Below, one piece after another: positions 7,566 to 13,448 of a DNA stretch of 13,448 nt (position 1 is its first letter; each line of letters opens with the position of its first letter). The stretch is from Bacteroidales bacterium UBA3663 (GTDB lineage Bacteria > Bacteroidota > Bacteroidia > Bacteroidales > UBA3663), in the NCBI GenBank assembly GCA_002373755.1, contig DFJU01000156.1:374-13821 (forward strand). The letters are read 5' to 3'. The notes beneath the pieces were generated by a model, which saw only the letters and a program-made list of their open reading frames with translations, made no database searches and was not told the origin of the DNA. The translations under genes and the position numbers were made by a program.

Positions 7566-8735
7566 TCATCGGCCATTACGCCACAGAAAACGCACCGCAA
7601 AGAACAGCAGGCCAAGGGCGAAAACCACGGTCACGACGTAGGCCCAAATGTTCTTTTCACGGGATGTCACCCCAATTTCATAGTGAGGAGCAAGCAGGCG
7701 GAACCCCGTCAACCGATAAAAGAACAGGCCATTGTCTCCGATACTGCCATTGGAGCATTCAGCCACATCAACAATCTGTCCAGGCATCTTAATACTGCAA
7801 CTGACGCCCAACATATACAGAGACGAATACAACCGTTCATCGCGCACCATTTTTGAGTTTTCGGCCAATGCCTTTTCGTACACATCCGAATGTAAAACCT
7901 TTGTGATGAATTTTTCAGGTTCAAAATTCACGTAGTCGCCTGACAATGAGTCGGAATAATAATAAAAAGCCATCTTGTCGCGCATTTCGGGCCATGTCAT
8001 CGGCACATTTTCAATCGAACTGTAATTGTCGCCAATGATTTCCACCACATCTCTCAGCCTGTTGGCATTGACGTAGCGGCCAAAGCTCTGCTCCAAGTTT
8101 TCGTTCAACTCCTTCATCTCTGCGCCGCTGAAACCCTTGGCCAGATTCGGATATCCCGTCAGCCAATAATTGGCCGATGTTTCCGACATGTACATTGGAC
8201 ATAACTGAATCTTAAAGGCAGGTGCAAAGCTCTCGAACGTCTCGGTGTAGGTATATTCCGTGTAGAACCAACGGAACTTCTTCTCAAACTTCGGGGTCGA
8301 TGAAACCTGTCGGCCAGCAACCGTTATCGGACATAATTCGGTCATTTCTTCGACCGACCGGAAATCGCGTCGGGCATGAATCAAAACCGTATCTTTGACG
8401 GACTTGGATTTCCTGTTGTCCGCACAAAGGACTGCCACAGAATCATATTGTGCCTGCGACATCGGATATGGCTTTTCCTCAACGGCAGACACATCCGACT
8501 TGGATCCTTTCACACACCACGTCTTCTGCCAGTCCTTGCTGCTGAGGACGCGGTTCAGATAGGTGTTGTTACGCTGTGTCGAATCGACCAGAGTCGCCGA
8601 ATCGGCCTTGAACCAGATATCGCGGCTACAGGTGCCGTCGGCACGGATTTCGGTGTTCATTGTAAAGTTTCCATCCGTGCAGGCCGATGCCATGACCAGC
8701 CCGAACAAAAGTGCAAAAATCCGAATCGTTTTCAT
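7566..8735 (-). CDS. Uncharacterised lipoprotein with C-terminal transmembrane helix
   Basis: A 389-residue protein I do not recognise by family. It begins with a lipoprotein signal (MASAC, Cys19 as the lipidation site). An early beta segment follows (TEIRADGTCSRDIWF, about residues 28-42) of a type also seen in LppM-like lipoproteins, though that resemblance is only suggestive. A long polar, aromatic-rich middle comes next, then a single hydrophobic helix at about 363-383 before a basic tail (RFLWRNGR). A lipid anchor at one end and a membrane helix at the other imply residence at the inner membrane with the bulk in the periplasm. Its ATG overlaps the anti-sigma stop by 4 nt, so it is co-translated with the sigma/anti-sigma pair and is probably part of that regulon. 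The coding sequence looks more AT-rich than its neighbours. A near copy of its last 13 codons occurs at 2908-2949. Confidence 0.8.
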   Translation of the reverse strand: MKTIRIFALLFGLVMASACTDGNFTMNTEIRADGTCSRDIWFKADSATLVDSTQRNNTYLNRVLSSKDWQKTWCVKGSKSDVSAVEEKPYPMSQAQYDSVAVLCADNRKSKSVKDTVLIHARRDFRSVEEMTELCPITVAGRQVSSTPKFEKKFRWFYTEYTYTETFESFAPAFKIQLCPMYMSETSANYWLTGYPNLAKGFSGAEMKELNENLEQSFGRYVNANRLRDVVEIIGDNYSSIENVPMTWPEMRDKMAFYYYSDSLSGDYVNFEPEKFITKVLHSDVYEKALAENSKMVRDERLYSSLYMLGVSCSIKMPGQIVDVAECSNGSIGDNGLFFYRLTGFRLLAPHYEIGVTSREKNIWAYVVTVVFALGLLFFAVRFLWRNGR

Positions 8736-9097
8736 CGTGCAAAATGTTTTTTAATGGTTGATATTGAAGGACTTCTTCTGGCGTTTATGTCGGCCAACAT
8801 TGCTCGCGCCTCGTTGAGTGTCCGTGCAGAACGAAGCGGTTCGTAAACGCTTGGCACTGAAACGGTTGCCACGCGTTCCAGCTCTACGGGAGAATCATTG
8901 GCCGACAACACGCAGAGCACGAGCAGGGCGATGGCTGCGGCCGACGAGAGCCACGCGGTGACCATCGGCCAAAGCGGTCGTGCCTTGGGTTGCTGCGGCG
9001 GCAGATTGGCCATGATGCGGTCACAGAGGGCATCGGCGTCGGCCAATGTGGGCTGCTGCGCCGCGATACGCTCGAAAATATTATCTAAATCATTCAT
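8732..9097 (-). CDS. Small single-span membrane protein, presumed anti-sigma factor
   Basis: A 121-residue protein with a cytoplasm-sized N-terminal region (about 1-43, starting MNDLDNIFERI), one hydrophobic helix (about 46-66, WLSSAAAIALLVLCVLS) and a short C-terminal region. Size, topology and position directly after an ECF sigma gene suggest an anti-sigma factor holding the sigma at the membrane. The HxxxCxxC zinc motif of ZAS-type anti-sigmas is absent, and there is no FecR-like sensor domain, so the assignment rests on context. The ATG at 9097 overlaps the sigma stop by 8 nt (ATGAATGA). A TTG two codons upstream is possible but less likely. Its own stop overlaps the lipoprotein start by 4 nt, giving a tightly coupled three-gene unit. 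Confidence 0.72.
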   Translation of the reverse strand: MNDLDNIFERIAAQQPTLADADALCDRIMANLPPQQPKARPLWPMVTAWLSSAAAIALLVLCVLSANDSPVELERVATVSVPSVYEPLRSARTLNEARAMLADINARRSPSISTIKKHFAR

Positions 9098-9659
9098 AAC
9101 CAAATCGTTTTAATTTTTCACGCACGGTTTTTCGTGCGACGTAAAGGTTGCTTTTCACTTTGTCGCCATCGAGGCCGGTTATCTGCTCCACTTCGGCCGA
9201 TGAAAGCCCCTCCAGACAGATGAGCGTGAAGACGAGCCGCTGCTTCGGGCTAAGGCCATCGGCCAACCTGCGGATAATCGACGCAAGTTCCTGGTTTTCA
9301 AGGCTTCGTTCAGCTGAGTCATCGGCCATAAACCGACTAAGGCAATCTTCGTCGCCGGACAATGGCTCGGTGAAATGCCGGCTCTTCAACCGGTCGAGGC
9401 AAAGCCGCGTAGCGATGGTGAAAATCCACGTAGTGAAGCGTTGCGCGGCATCATATCGGCCGATGTTCATCCACACGCGGATGAAAGTCTCCTGAACGAC
9501 GTCCTTGGCCTCATCCTCATCGCACAACAGGCGGAAAGCGAGGCGGAACACCATCGGCTGAAAGGTCTGGACGACGCTGCGGAAGGCATCGCGGTCGCCA
9601 CATCGGCATCTTTCTATAATGTCATTGCTGATTGTTTCCATGATTTTTGTGTTGTTCAT
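9090..9659 (-). CDS. ECF (extracytoplasmic function) RNA polymerase sigma factor
   Basis: A 189-residue sigma-70 family protein with only regions 2 and 4. Region 2 includes FRLAFRLLCDEDEAKDVVQE and TFIRVW (about residues 36-65) and the RFTTWIFTIATRLCLDRLK segment. A variable linker follows, then region 4 (LSPKQRLVFTLICLEGLSSAEVEQITG, VKSNLYVARKTVREKL) that binds the -35 element. It directs polymerase to a small set of promoters when released from its partner. The next gene, overlapping by 8 nt, is the presumed anti-sigma. No housekeeping TAnnTTTG box was found in the 187 nt upstream, which would fit autoregulation through an ECF promoter. ATG at 9659 is used; an in-frame ATG six codons in (METIS) is an alternative. 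Confidence 0.93.
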   Translation of the reverse strand: MNNTKIMETISNDIIERCRCGDRDAFRSVVQTFQPMVFRLAFRLLCDEDEAKDVVQETFIRVWMNIGRYDAAQRFTTWIFTIATRLCLDRLKSRHFTEPLSGDEDCLSRFMADDSAERSLENQELASIIRRLADGLSPKQRLVFTLICLEGLSSAEVEQITGLDGDKVKSNLYVARKTVREKLKRFGYE

Positions 9660-9720
9660 CCTCTTATACGATTCTCATCGGCCAAAGTCGAAAAAAAAGG
9701 TTTGTTTTTCTGAAAAAAGT

Positions 9721-9826
9721 CGCGTAGCCGAATTTCGGGGTCATGGCCGATGGTACAAAAAAGGCACGAACCGAAATTCGTGCCGAAGTTATGGAAAATG
9801 TCGCACAAAAACCGACGCGCTACGCG
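9721..9826. repeat. Nested inverted repeats in the NSS-sigma intergenic region
   Basis: Two inverted pairs share one 18-nt arm. CGCGTAGC (9721-9728) mirrors GCTACGCG (9819-9826), and CGAATTTCGG (9729-9738) mirrors CCGAAATTCG (9771-9780). The second pair overlaps the terminator hairpin at 9763-9784, so the two structures exclude each other. One copy of the iterated GGCCGATG octamer lies between them (9745-9752). Confidence 0.5.
9757..9784 (-). terminator. Rho-independent terminator after the NSS transporter gene
   Basis: GGCACGAA (9763-9770) and TTCGTGCC (9777-9784) form an 8-bp perfect stem with a 6-nt loop. On the minus strand the stem is followed at once by six T (9762-9757). It lies 63 nt past the transporter stop and separates this operon from the sigma operon. 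A larger outer inverted repeat, CGCGTAGC (9721-9728) and GCTACGCG (9819-9826), encloses it and is itself followed on the minus strand by AC and six T. Confidence 0.85.
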
Positions 9827-9846
9827 AATTTTTGCACGACGCAATG

Positions 9847-11238
9847 TCAATATAGGCCGAATGCGCCCAACAGCAGGATGCCGAGAATAATCGGAACAAC
9901 ATAGCGCAACAGAATGACATACAAGCGTTTGCGCACGAACGAATAGCCATTCAACCGCATCTCGCCGACCAACAGACGCGGCTTTACGACCCATCCGAAC
10001 AGCAGGCAGGTGCAAATGGAAATGATTGGCATCAGCAGGTTGTTCGACACGTAGTCGAAGATGTCGAGAATCTGCGCCTTGGCTCCATTCGGCAGCTCAT
10101 ATTCAAAATAAAGCAAGTTGTAGCCGAGGCAGACCACGACGGCGGCAACCAGCGCGACCGACTGAATCACGATGACCGACTTTCGGCGGCTCCAACGGAA
10201 GGCATCGATCACCGACGCGACGCAGGCCTCGAGGATAGAAACGGCACTCGTGGTGGCAGCAAAAAGTGCGAGCAGGAAGAACGCGATGCCGATGATGTGG
10301 CCGAACGCACCGAGCGAATGGAAAATCTTGGGCAATGCCACAAAAATCAGTCCCGGGCCGGCTCCCATGCCCTCCGTGCCCATAAAGACATAGACGGCTG
10401 GAATAATCATCAGGCCGGCAAAAATGGCGATGAGCGTGTCGAAAATCTCAATCTGATCGACCGCCTTGCCAAGGTTGACCGAGCGTTTCATGTACGACCC
10501 GTAGGCCACCATGATGCCCATTGCCACCGAGAGCGAAAAGAAAAGCTGCGAACAGGCATCCATCATGATTTTCAGGAAGCGTGTCAGCGTCATGCCCTCA
10601 AAATCGGGGATGAAGAAGATGGCCGCGCCCTGCATTCCGGTGCGGGTCTCGCCTGTCAGCGGGTCGGTGTGTTCGATGAAAAGCGAATAGATGCAGATGA
10701 AGATGACCAACAGCACCAGCATCGGCATCACCACGCGCGAAAACTGCTCAATACCCTTCTCCACACCGCGCAACACCACATAGAAGCAGATGGCCGAAAA
10801 GACAATCATGTAGCCGATGGGCGAGCCAACCTCCGAGATGAAGTTGCCGAAGAAGGCGTCATCGACCGTGGCATTGCCTTGCAAGGTGGCATACTGCACC
10901 AGATATTTCAGCAGCCAACCGCCTATGGCACAATAATATGGATAGATGAGCGCGGGCACGAAAAACGACAGGACGCCGATGAACGACCACTTGCGGTTGA
11001 AGAACCTGTAGGCCGTGAGCGGGCCGCGATGCGAGCGCCGGCCGATGGCAACTTCGGTGATGAGCAATGTGAATCCGAACGTGAAGGCAAGCAATATGTA
11101 AAGCAGCAGGAAAACTCCGCCGCCGTCGCGCGCCGCAAGATAGGGGAATCGCCAGATGTTGCCCAACCCGACAGCACTGCCTGCGGCAGCAAGCACGAAT
11201 CCCAACGAACCGCTGAATGTATTTCTTTCTTTGCTCAT
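9847..11238 (-). CDS. NSS-family sodium-dependent transporter (LeuT fold)
   Basis: A 463-residue inner-membrane symporter of the neurotransmitter:sodium symporter family, which typically imports amino acids or amines with Na+. The TM1 signature GSAVGLGNIWRFPY (about residues 20-33) contains the unwound substrate and sodium site. The TM6 region FFSLSVAMGIMVAYGSYM carries the second unwound segment, and further hydrophobic spans give about 11-12 helices, the usual bacterial length. The substrate cannot be inferred from the visible residues. It starts 30 nt after the DUF4491 gene and is the last gene of that likely operon, with an intrinsic terminator downstream. Confidence 0.95.
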   Translation of the reverse strand: MSKERNTFSGSLGFVLAAAGSAVGLGNIWRFPYLAARDGGGVFLLLYILLAFTFGFTLLITEVAIGRRSHRGPLTAYRFFNRKWSFIGVLSFFVPALIYPYYCAIGGWLLKYLVQYATLQGNATVDDAFFGNFISEVGSPIGYMIVFSAICFYVVLRGVEKGIEQFSRVVMPMLVLLVIFICIYSLFIEHTDPLTGETRTGMQGAAIFFIPDFEGMTLTRFLKIMMDACSQLFFSLSVAMGIMVAYGSYMKRSVNLGKAVDQIEIFDTLIAIFAGLMIIPAVYVFMGTEGMGAGPGLIFVALPKIFHSLGAFGHIIGIAFFLLALFAATTSAVSILEACVASVIDAFRWSRRKSVIVIQSVALVAAVVVCLGYNLLYFEYELPNGAKAQILDIFDYVSNNLLMPIISICTCLLFGWVVKPRLLVGEMRLNGYSFVRKRLYVILLRYVVPIILGILLLGAFGLY

Positions 11239-11268
11239 AACTCAATCAGTTGCAACAAGTTGTCTCGT

Positions 11269-11556
11269 TCAATATTTTCGTTTCGGATTCTTCGGGAACC
11301 AGCCTCGCTCCACACGCTTCTTCTGCTCGAAAAGCTCCAGGATGCTCCACAGGCACGAACAGCCAATCACGCCGAGAATCGGGCTGAGAATGTCGTTGGC
11401 GGTAAAGAGCGATGCCACGATGAAGGCGATGCCGGCCAGACAGAAGACCCACCAGCAACGGGTTCCGAAATAATACTCACTCTTGATTACAATTGGATGA
11501 AACAGACCAATGGTCAAGAATGTTGCCACGGCGATAATCAATCCGATAAAATTCAT
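11269..11556 (-). CDS. DUF4491 family small membrane protein
   Basis: A 95-residue hydrophobic protein beginning MNFIGLIIAVATFLTIG and containing the conserved stretch HPIVIKSEYYFGTRCWW, then a second hydrophobic region (IAFIVASLF) and a third (PILGVIGCSCLWSI). It ends with a basic tail (RGWFPKNPKRKY). This pattern is that of the DUF4491 family, which I know from Bacteroidota; its function is not established. It sits between the LUD gene (57 nt upstream) and the NSS transporter (30 nt downstream), all on the same strand. Confidence 0.85.
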   Translation of the reverse strand: MNFIGLIIAVATFLTIGLFHPIVIKSEYYFGTRCWWVFCLAGIAFIVASLFTANDILSPILGVIGCSCLWSILELFEQKKRVERGWFPKNPKRKY

Positions 11557-11613
11557 TGTTTTTAAAGTTTTGTTAATGTGTAATTAAAGGGGATTCAAAC
11601 GATTATGTCACTT

Positions 11614-12252
11614 TCAATAGCCCAAATCCTGGCCGACGAGCACCACCGTATGGCGTCCGCCGGGCGAATTGCGCAAAAAATGCACGTAGTTGCAGATGCA
11701 GTCTTCGCCGTGGCAATTGTGGCAGCTGCCATCGACCGAACAAGGTGTCTGCAAATCGAACCGCTGCGAATTGAGCGGCGCCGCCGTGCTGCGGGCCCGC
11801 GTGAGTGCCGCATCGACCGTGCCGCACACCTTGTTGATGCCGACCACAAAAATCACCCGCTTCGGGCCGAACGTGATGGCCGCTACGCGATTTCCGTTGC
11901 CGTCGATGTTGACCAACACGCCGTCTTCGCTCATGGCATTGACCGACGACAGATAGACATCGGCCGAAAACGAACGGCGATAGAGCGCGGCCTTCTCGTC
12001 GGCTGTCGGGAGCAGGTCGCGGTCCCACACGTCGTAGCAGCCGGCATCGGACAAGGCCTTGACCAACCCCATATCGCGTATGGTGGCCGAACCGCCCCAA
12101 GTGACGCTGCTGCCGGCCGGAATCAGTTCGAGCACGCGCGCGACAGCTTCATCGGCCGTGGCACAAAAAAAGGCATTGAAGTGCCTGCTACGCAGATTTT
12201 TGACCAATTTCTGCACGAATTTTGCTGTTCTGATTTCTTGAGGAGTTGCCAT
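11614..12252 (-). CDS. LUD-domain protein (LutC/YkgG-like), stand-alone form with Cys cluster
   Basis: A 212-residue protein of the LUD (DUF162) family, to which LutC of the lactate utilisation complex belongs. Family hallmarks are SVTWGGSATIRDMGL (about residues 49-63), DVYLSSVNAMSEDGVLVNIDG (about 98-118) and KRVIFVVGINKVCG (about 131-144). The C-terminal part has a cysteine cluster at 171, 177, 180, 185 and 187 (spacing CX5CX2CX4CXC), which suggests an iron-sulfur or other metal site. lutA and lutB are not in the window, so this is a single-gene version and its actual reaction is unknown. A promoter lies just upstream, and the DUF4491 and NSS genes follow. Confidence 0.87.
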   Translation of the reverse strand: MATPQEIRTAKFVQKLVKNLRSRHFNAFFCATADEAVARVLELIPAGSSVTWGGSATIRDMGLVKALSDAGCYDVWDRDLLPTADEKAALYRRSFSADVYLSSVNAMSEDGVLVNIDGNGNRVAAITFGPKRVIFVVGINKVCGTVDAALTRARSTAAPLNSQRFDLQTPCSVDGSCHNCHGEDCICNYVHFLRNSPGGRHTVVLVGQDLGY

Positions 12253-12281
12253 CGCACATTCACATTTTGAAAAAAGACGTG

Positions 12282-12313
12282 CAAAGGTACTGAATTATCG
12301 GCAAAAAGGCAAA
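12282..12313 (-). promoter_or_regulatory. Bacteroidota-type promoter of the LUD-DUF4491-NSS operon
   Basis: On the minus strand TACCTTTG (12289-12282) matches TAnnTTTG, and TTTG at 12313-12310 provides a -33 box with a 20-nt spacer, which is within the consensus range. The predicted start would leave a leader of roughly 25 nt before the ATG at 12252. Confidence 0.75.
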
Positions 12314-12331
12314 TTCCGAGGGCTCGCAGCG

Positions 12332-12366
12332 AAAAAAATCCACTGCTGGGTGACAGCAATGGATTT
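12332..12366 (-). terminator. Rho-independent terminator after the flavodoxin gene
   Basis: AAATCCA-c-TGCT (12336-12347) pairs with AGCA-a-TGGATTT (12355-12366): 11 pairs with one mismatch and a 7-nt loop. On the minus strand the stem runs directly into seven T (through 12332). It lies about 80 nt beyond the flavodoxin stop and just before the promoter of the LUD operon. The 78 nt between the stop and the hairpin contain no recognisable gene. Confidence 0.82.
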
Positions 12367-12444
12367 CGTGTTTTTCAGGATGCTTTCAAGATCTGGTAAT
12401 TGTGCGATTAGGTATTCTTAAACATGGTCAATACCCATTTTTAG

Positions 12445-12939
12445 TTACAACTCACTCTTTACTTTTGCTACCCAGGCATCAATGCGGGCTGCGGTCTGGT
12501 CGCTTTCGTTCACCTCATCGAGAGCACAGCCCACCCAAGCGCCATCGACCACGGCCAACGAGTTGCTGAACGAATAGCCATCGGTCGAAATGCCCTTGCC
12601 GACTACGGTTGCGCCTGCCACTGCTTCGTAGATGATGCCCATCGCGCTGCAGAATGTGTCGGTGTACGATGCAGAATCGCCACAACCGAACAGGGCAACC
12701 TTCTTGCCGCTCAAGTCGGCCTTCTTCAGGGTCTCGACGGCATCGTACCAGTCGTCCTGCAATTCGCCGTCGCCCCAAGTCGAGCTGCCCAGCACAAGCA
12801 CGTCATATTCAGCGATTTTTGCGTCATCGAGGTCGGCCGCGCTGAATACGTCCGATGTTCCCAGTTTTTCGGCAATCTGACCTGCCAAAGTCTCACACGT
12901 TCCGGTTGTTGAACCGTAGAAAACAGCAATCTTGCTCAT
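12445..12939 (-). CDS. fldA: Flavodoxin (FMN electron carrier)
   Basis: A 164-residue cytoplasmic electron-transfer protein that binds FMN and can replace ferredoxin. The phosphate-binding loop is GSTTGTCETLA (residues 9-19). The two isoalloxazine loops are SSTWGDGELQDDW (about 52-64) and FGCGDSASYTDTFC (about 84-97). A long insertion in the last third (about 115-145) classes it with long-chain flavodoxins. It appears to be a single-gene unit, with a TAnnTTTG promoter at 13017-13024 and a terminator at 12332-12366. The leader contains a terminator-like hairpin. The gene contains no copy of the iterated GGCCGATG octamer. Start at the ATG at 12939. Confidence 0.95.
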   Translation of the reverse strand: MSKIAVFYGSTTGTCETLAGQIAEKLGTSDVFSAADLDDAKIAEYDVLVLGSSTWGDGELQDDWYDAVETLKKADLSGKKVALFGCGDSASYTDTFCSAMGIIYEAVAGATVVGKGISTDGYSFSNSLAVVDGAWVGCALDEVNESDQTAARIDAWVAKVKSEL

Positions 12940-12962
12940 GATCTATATTTTTTAGATAAATG

Positions 12963-13014
12963 AAAAAAAGTCCGCGAAGTCGGGCGCAGAGTAGTTTCTG
13001 TCTCGATTTCGCGG
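12963..13014 (-). terminator. Terminator-like hairpin between the hydrolase fragment and flavodoxin (possible leader attenuator)
   Basis: CCGCGAAGTCGGG (12972-12984) pairs with CTCGATTTCGCGG (13002-13014): 13 pairs including two G-T wobbles, with a 17-nt loop. On the minus strand it is followed by AC and seven T (12969-12963), the form of an intrinsic terminator. It lies 54 nt after the upstream hydrolase stop and would end that transcript. It also falls after the predicted flavodoxin -7 box, so it may act on the flavodoxin leader. Confidence 0.7.
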
Positions 13015-13016
13015 TG

Positions 13017-13049
13017 CAAAGATATTGGCTAAAATCGGCCTCTCCAATA
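13017..13049 (-). promoter_or_regulatory. Bacteroidota-type promoter of the flavodoxin gene
   Basis: On the minus strand TATCTTTG (13024-13017) matches TAnnTTTG, and TATTGG at 13049-13044 supplies a TTG-type -33 element with a 19-nt spacer. The predicted start, about 13010, falls inside the 5' arm of the hairpin at 12972-13014 and gives a leader of about 70 nt. Confidence 0.62.
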
Positions 13050-13068
13050 CCTACAAATAGGATTCGGC

Positions 13069-13446
13069 CTACCTCGATTTAGGTAAATTTCGGCCGATGA
13101 GGATGACCGACTCGCCGGCTTCGAGGCTGATTTTGCAGATTCCGTCTGCCGACACCTCGACGCGCTCCATGCCGCCGGTCGATGTGCGACAGACCTGAGC
13201 GTCGGAAAATCCGCGTAGCAGCCGCAGACGGACGTTTTGTGCCGTGTCCGACACGTTAGCCACGAAGAAGATTTCGCTCTCGCCATCGCGTCGGTGCGTG
13301 TGTACGATGGCGGGATTCCCATCGGCCGACGAAAGCCACGGTTCGATGCCAACGGCCGATGTCAGCACTGGCACTCCAGCCGCACGGAACTCGTCCAACT
13401 TGCGACGGCTTGCGGGCGAAATGTAGGCGTATAGCTCATTTTGCAG
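13069..13446 (-). CDS. C-terminal end of a probable large glycoside hydrolase (GH106-like), cut by window edge
   Basis: About 125 residues are visible, open to the right edge, so the start and catalytic part are missing. The fragment has PAIVHTHRRDGESEIFFVANVSD followed by a beta-rich stretch, then STGGMERVEV, ISLEAGESVIL and a stop. An HRR..eIYFVAN segment, then a TG-containing turn, then a closing beta strand is how alpha-L-rhamnosidases of family GH106 and related large exported hydrolases end. The assignment rests on this tail alone and could shift to another beta-sandwich-ending glycosidase family. The rest of the gene lies beyond 13448. Together with the GH31 gene it suggests a plant-glycan-using lifestyle. 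Confidence 0.5.
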   Translation of the reverse strand: MQNELYAYISPASRRKLDEFRAAGVPVLTSAVGIEPWLSSADGNPAIVHTHRRDGESEIFFVANVSDTAQNVRLRLLRGFSDAQVCRTSTGGMERVEVSADGICKISLEAGESVILIGRNLPKSR

Positions 13447-13448
13447 GA

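Noticed and set aside
9660..9756. A housekeeping promoter for the sigma operon
   Set aside because: No TAnnTTTG box is present on the minus strand here; an ECF-type promoter cannot be assigned without knowing this sigma's consensus.
10297..11565. A 422-codon open frame on the plus strand opposite the NSS and DUF4491 genes
   Set aside because: The translation is strongly hydrophilic and His/Asp/Glu-rich, the mirror of membrane-protein codons, and it runs through two well-supported minus-strand genes.
11557..11613. A separate promoter for the DUF4491 gene
   Set aside because: The nearest match to TAnnTTTG has the wrong internal spacing, so I treat the gene as part of the LUD operon.
746..13361. 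The spaced GGCCGATG copies as a CRISPR array
   Set aside because: The copies are short, irregularly spaced, in both orientations and mostly inside genes; there is no repeat-spacer structure and no cas gene.
1..13448. A new defence or mobile-element system
   Set aside because: No nuclease, methyltransferase, reverse transcriptase, recombinase or toxin-antitoxin signature was seen; all genes fit metabolism, transport or regulation.

Overview
The window looks like a chromosomal stretch of a fairly GC-rich member of the Bacteroidota, probably order Bacteroidales. Four things point there: promoter -7 boxes of the Bacteroidota type (TAnnTTTG), a DUF4491-type small membrane protein, a membrane-anchored AraC regulator of the SusR / hybrid-two-component kind, and exported glycoside hydrolases next to their regulator. 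No rRNA, tRNA, CRISPR, insertion sequence, phage gene or replication origin was seen. The species cannot be named from this sequence.

Plus strand, 1-2906: the 3' two thirds of methionyl-tRNA synthetase (metG, cut by the left edge), then closely spaced genes for two half-size chromate-transporter proteins that overlap by 4 nt, and an exported rhodanese-domain protein. The tiny gaps suggest one transcript. It ends at a 12-bp hairpin (2984-3016) that also serves the convergent gene on the other side. A short piece resembling the 3' end of the lipoprotein gene at 7566-8735 sits just before this hairpin.

Minus strand, 13448-3040, read in transcription order. (a) The C-terminal end of a protein resembling a large glycoside hydrolase, cut by the right edge. 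(b) A flavodoxin with a Bacteroidota promoter and a terminator-like hairpin in its leader. (c) A probable operon of a stand-alone LutC-like LUD protein, a DUF4491 protein and an NSS-family sodium symporter, closed by a terminator at 9757-9784. (d) An ECF sigma factor, a small single-span presumed anti-sigma protein and an unknown lipoprotein with overlapping ends, followed 30 nt later by a membrane-spanning AraC-type regulator without kinase or receiver domains. (e) A secreted GH31 glycosidase with its own promoter. Two AACAAATG boxes 21 bp apart lie immediately upstream of that promoter and are a plausible operator for the regulator.

The strongest signal outside normal annotation is compositional. 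The octamer GGCCGATG/CATCGGCC occurs 29 times by hand count, where well under one would be expected by chance. The related heptamer GGCCAAT/ATTGGCC occurs about 23 times, and a second octamer, CGCGTAGC/GCTACGCG, 11 times. They fall in several reading frames, on both strands and sometimes between genes. This resembles a highly iterated motif such as HIP1 or a DNA uptake sequence, but its function is unknown. No clear new defence or mobile system was found.
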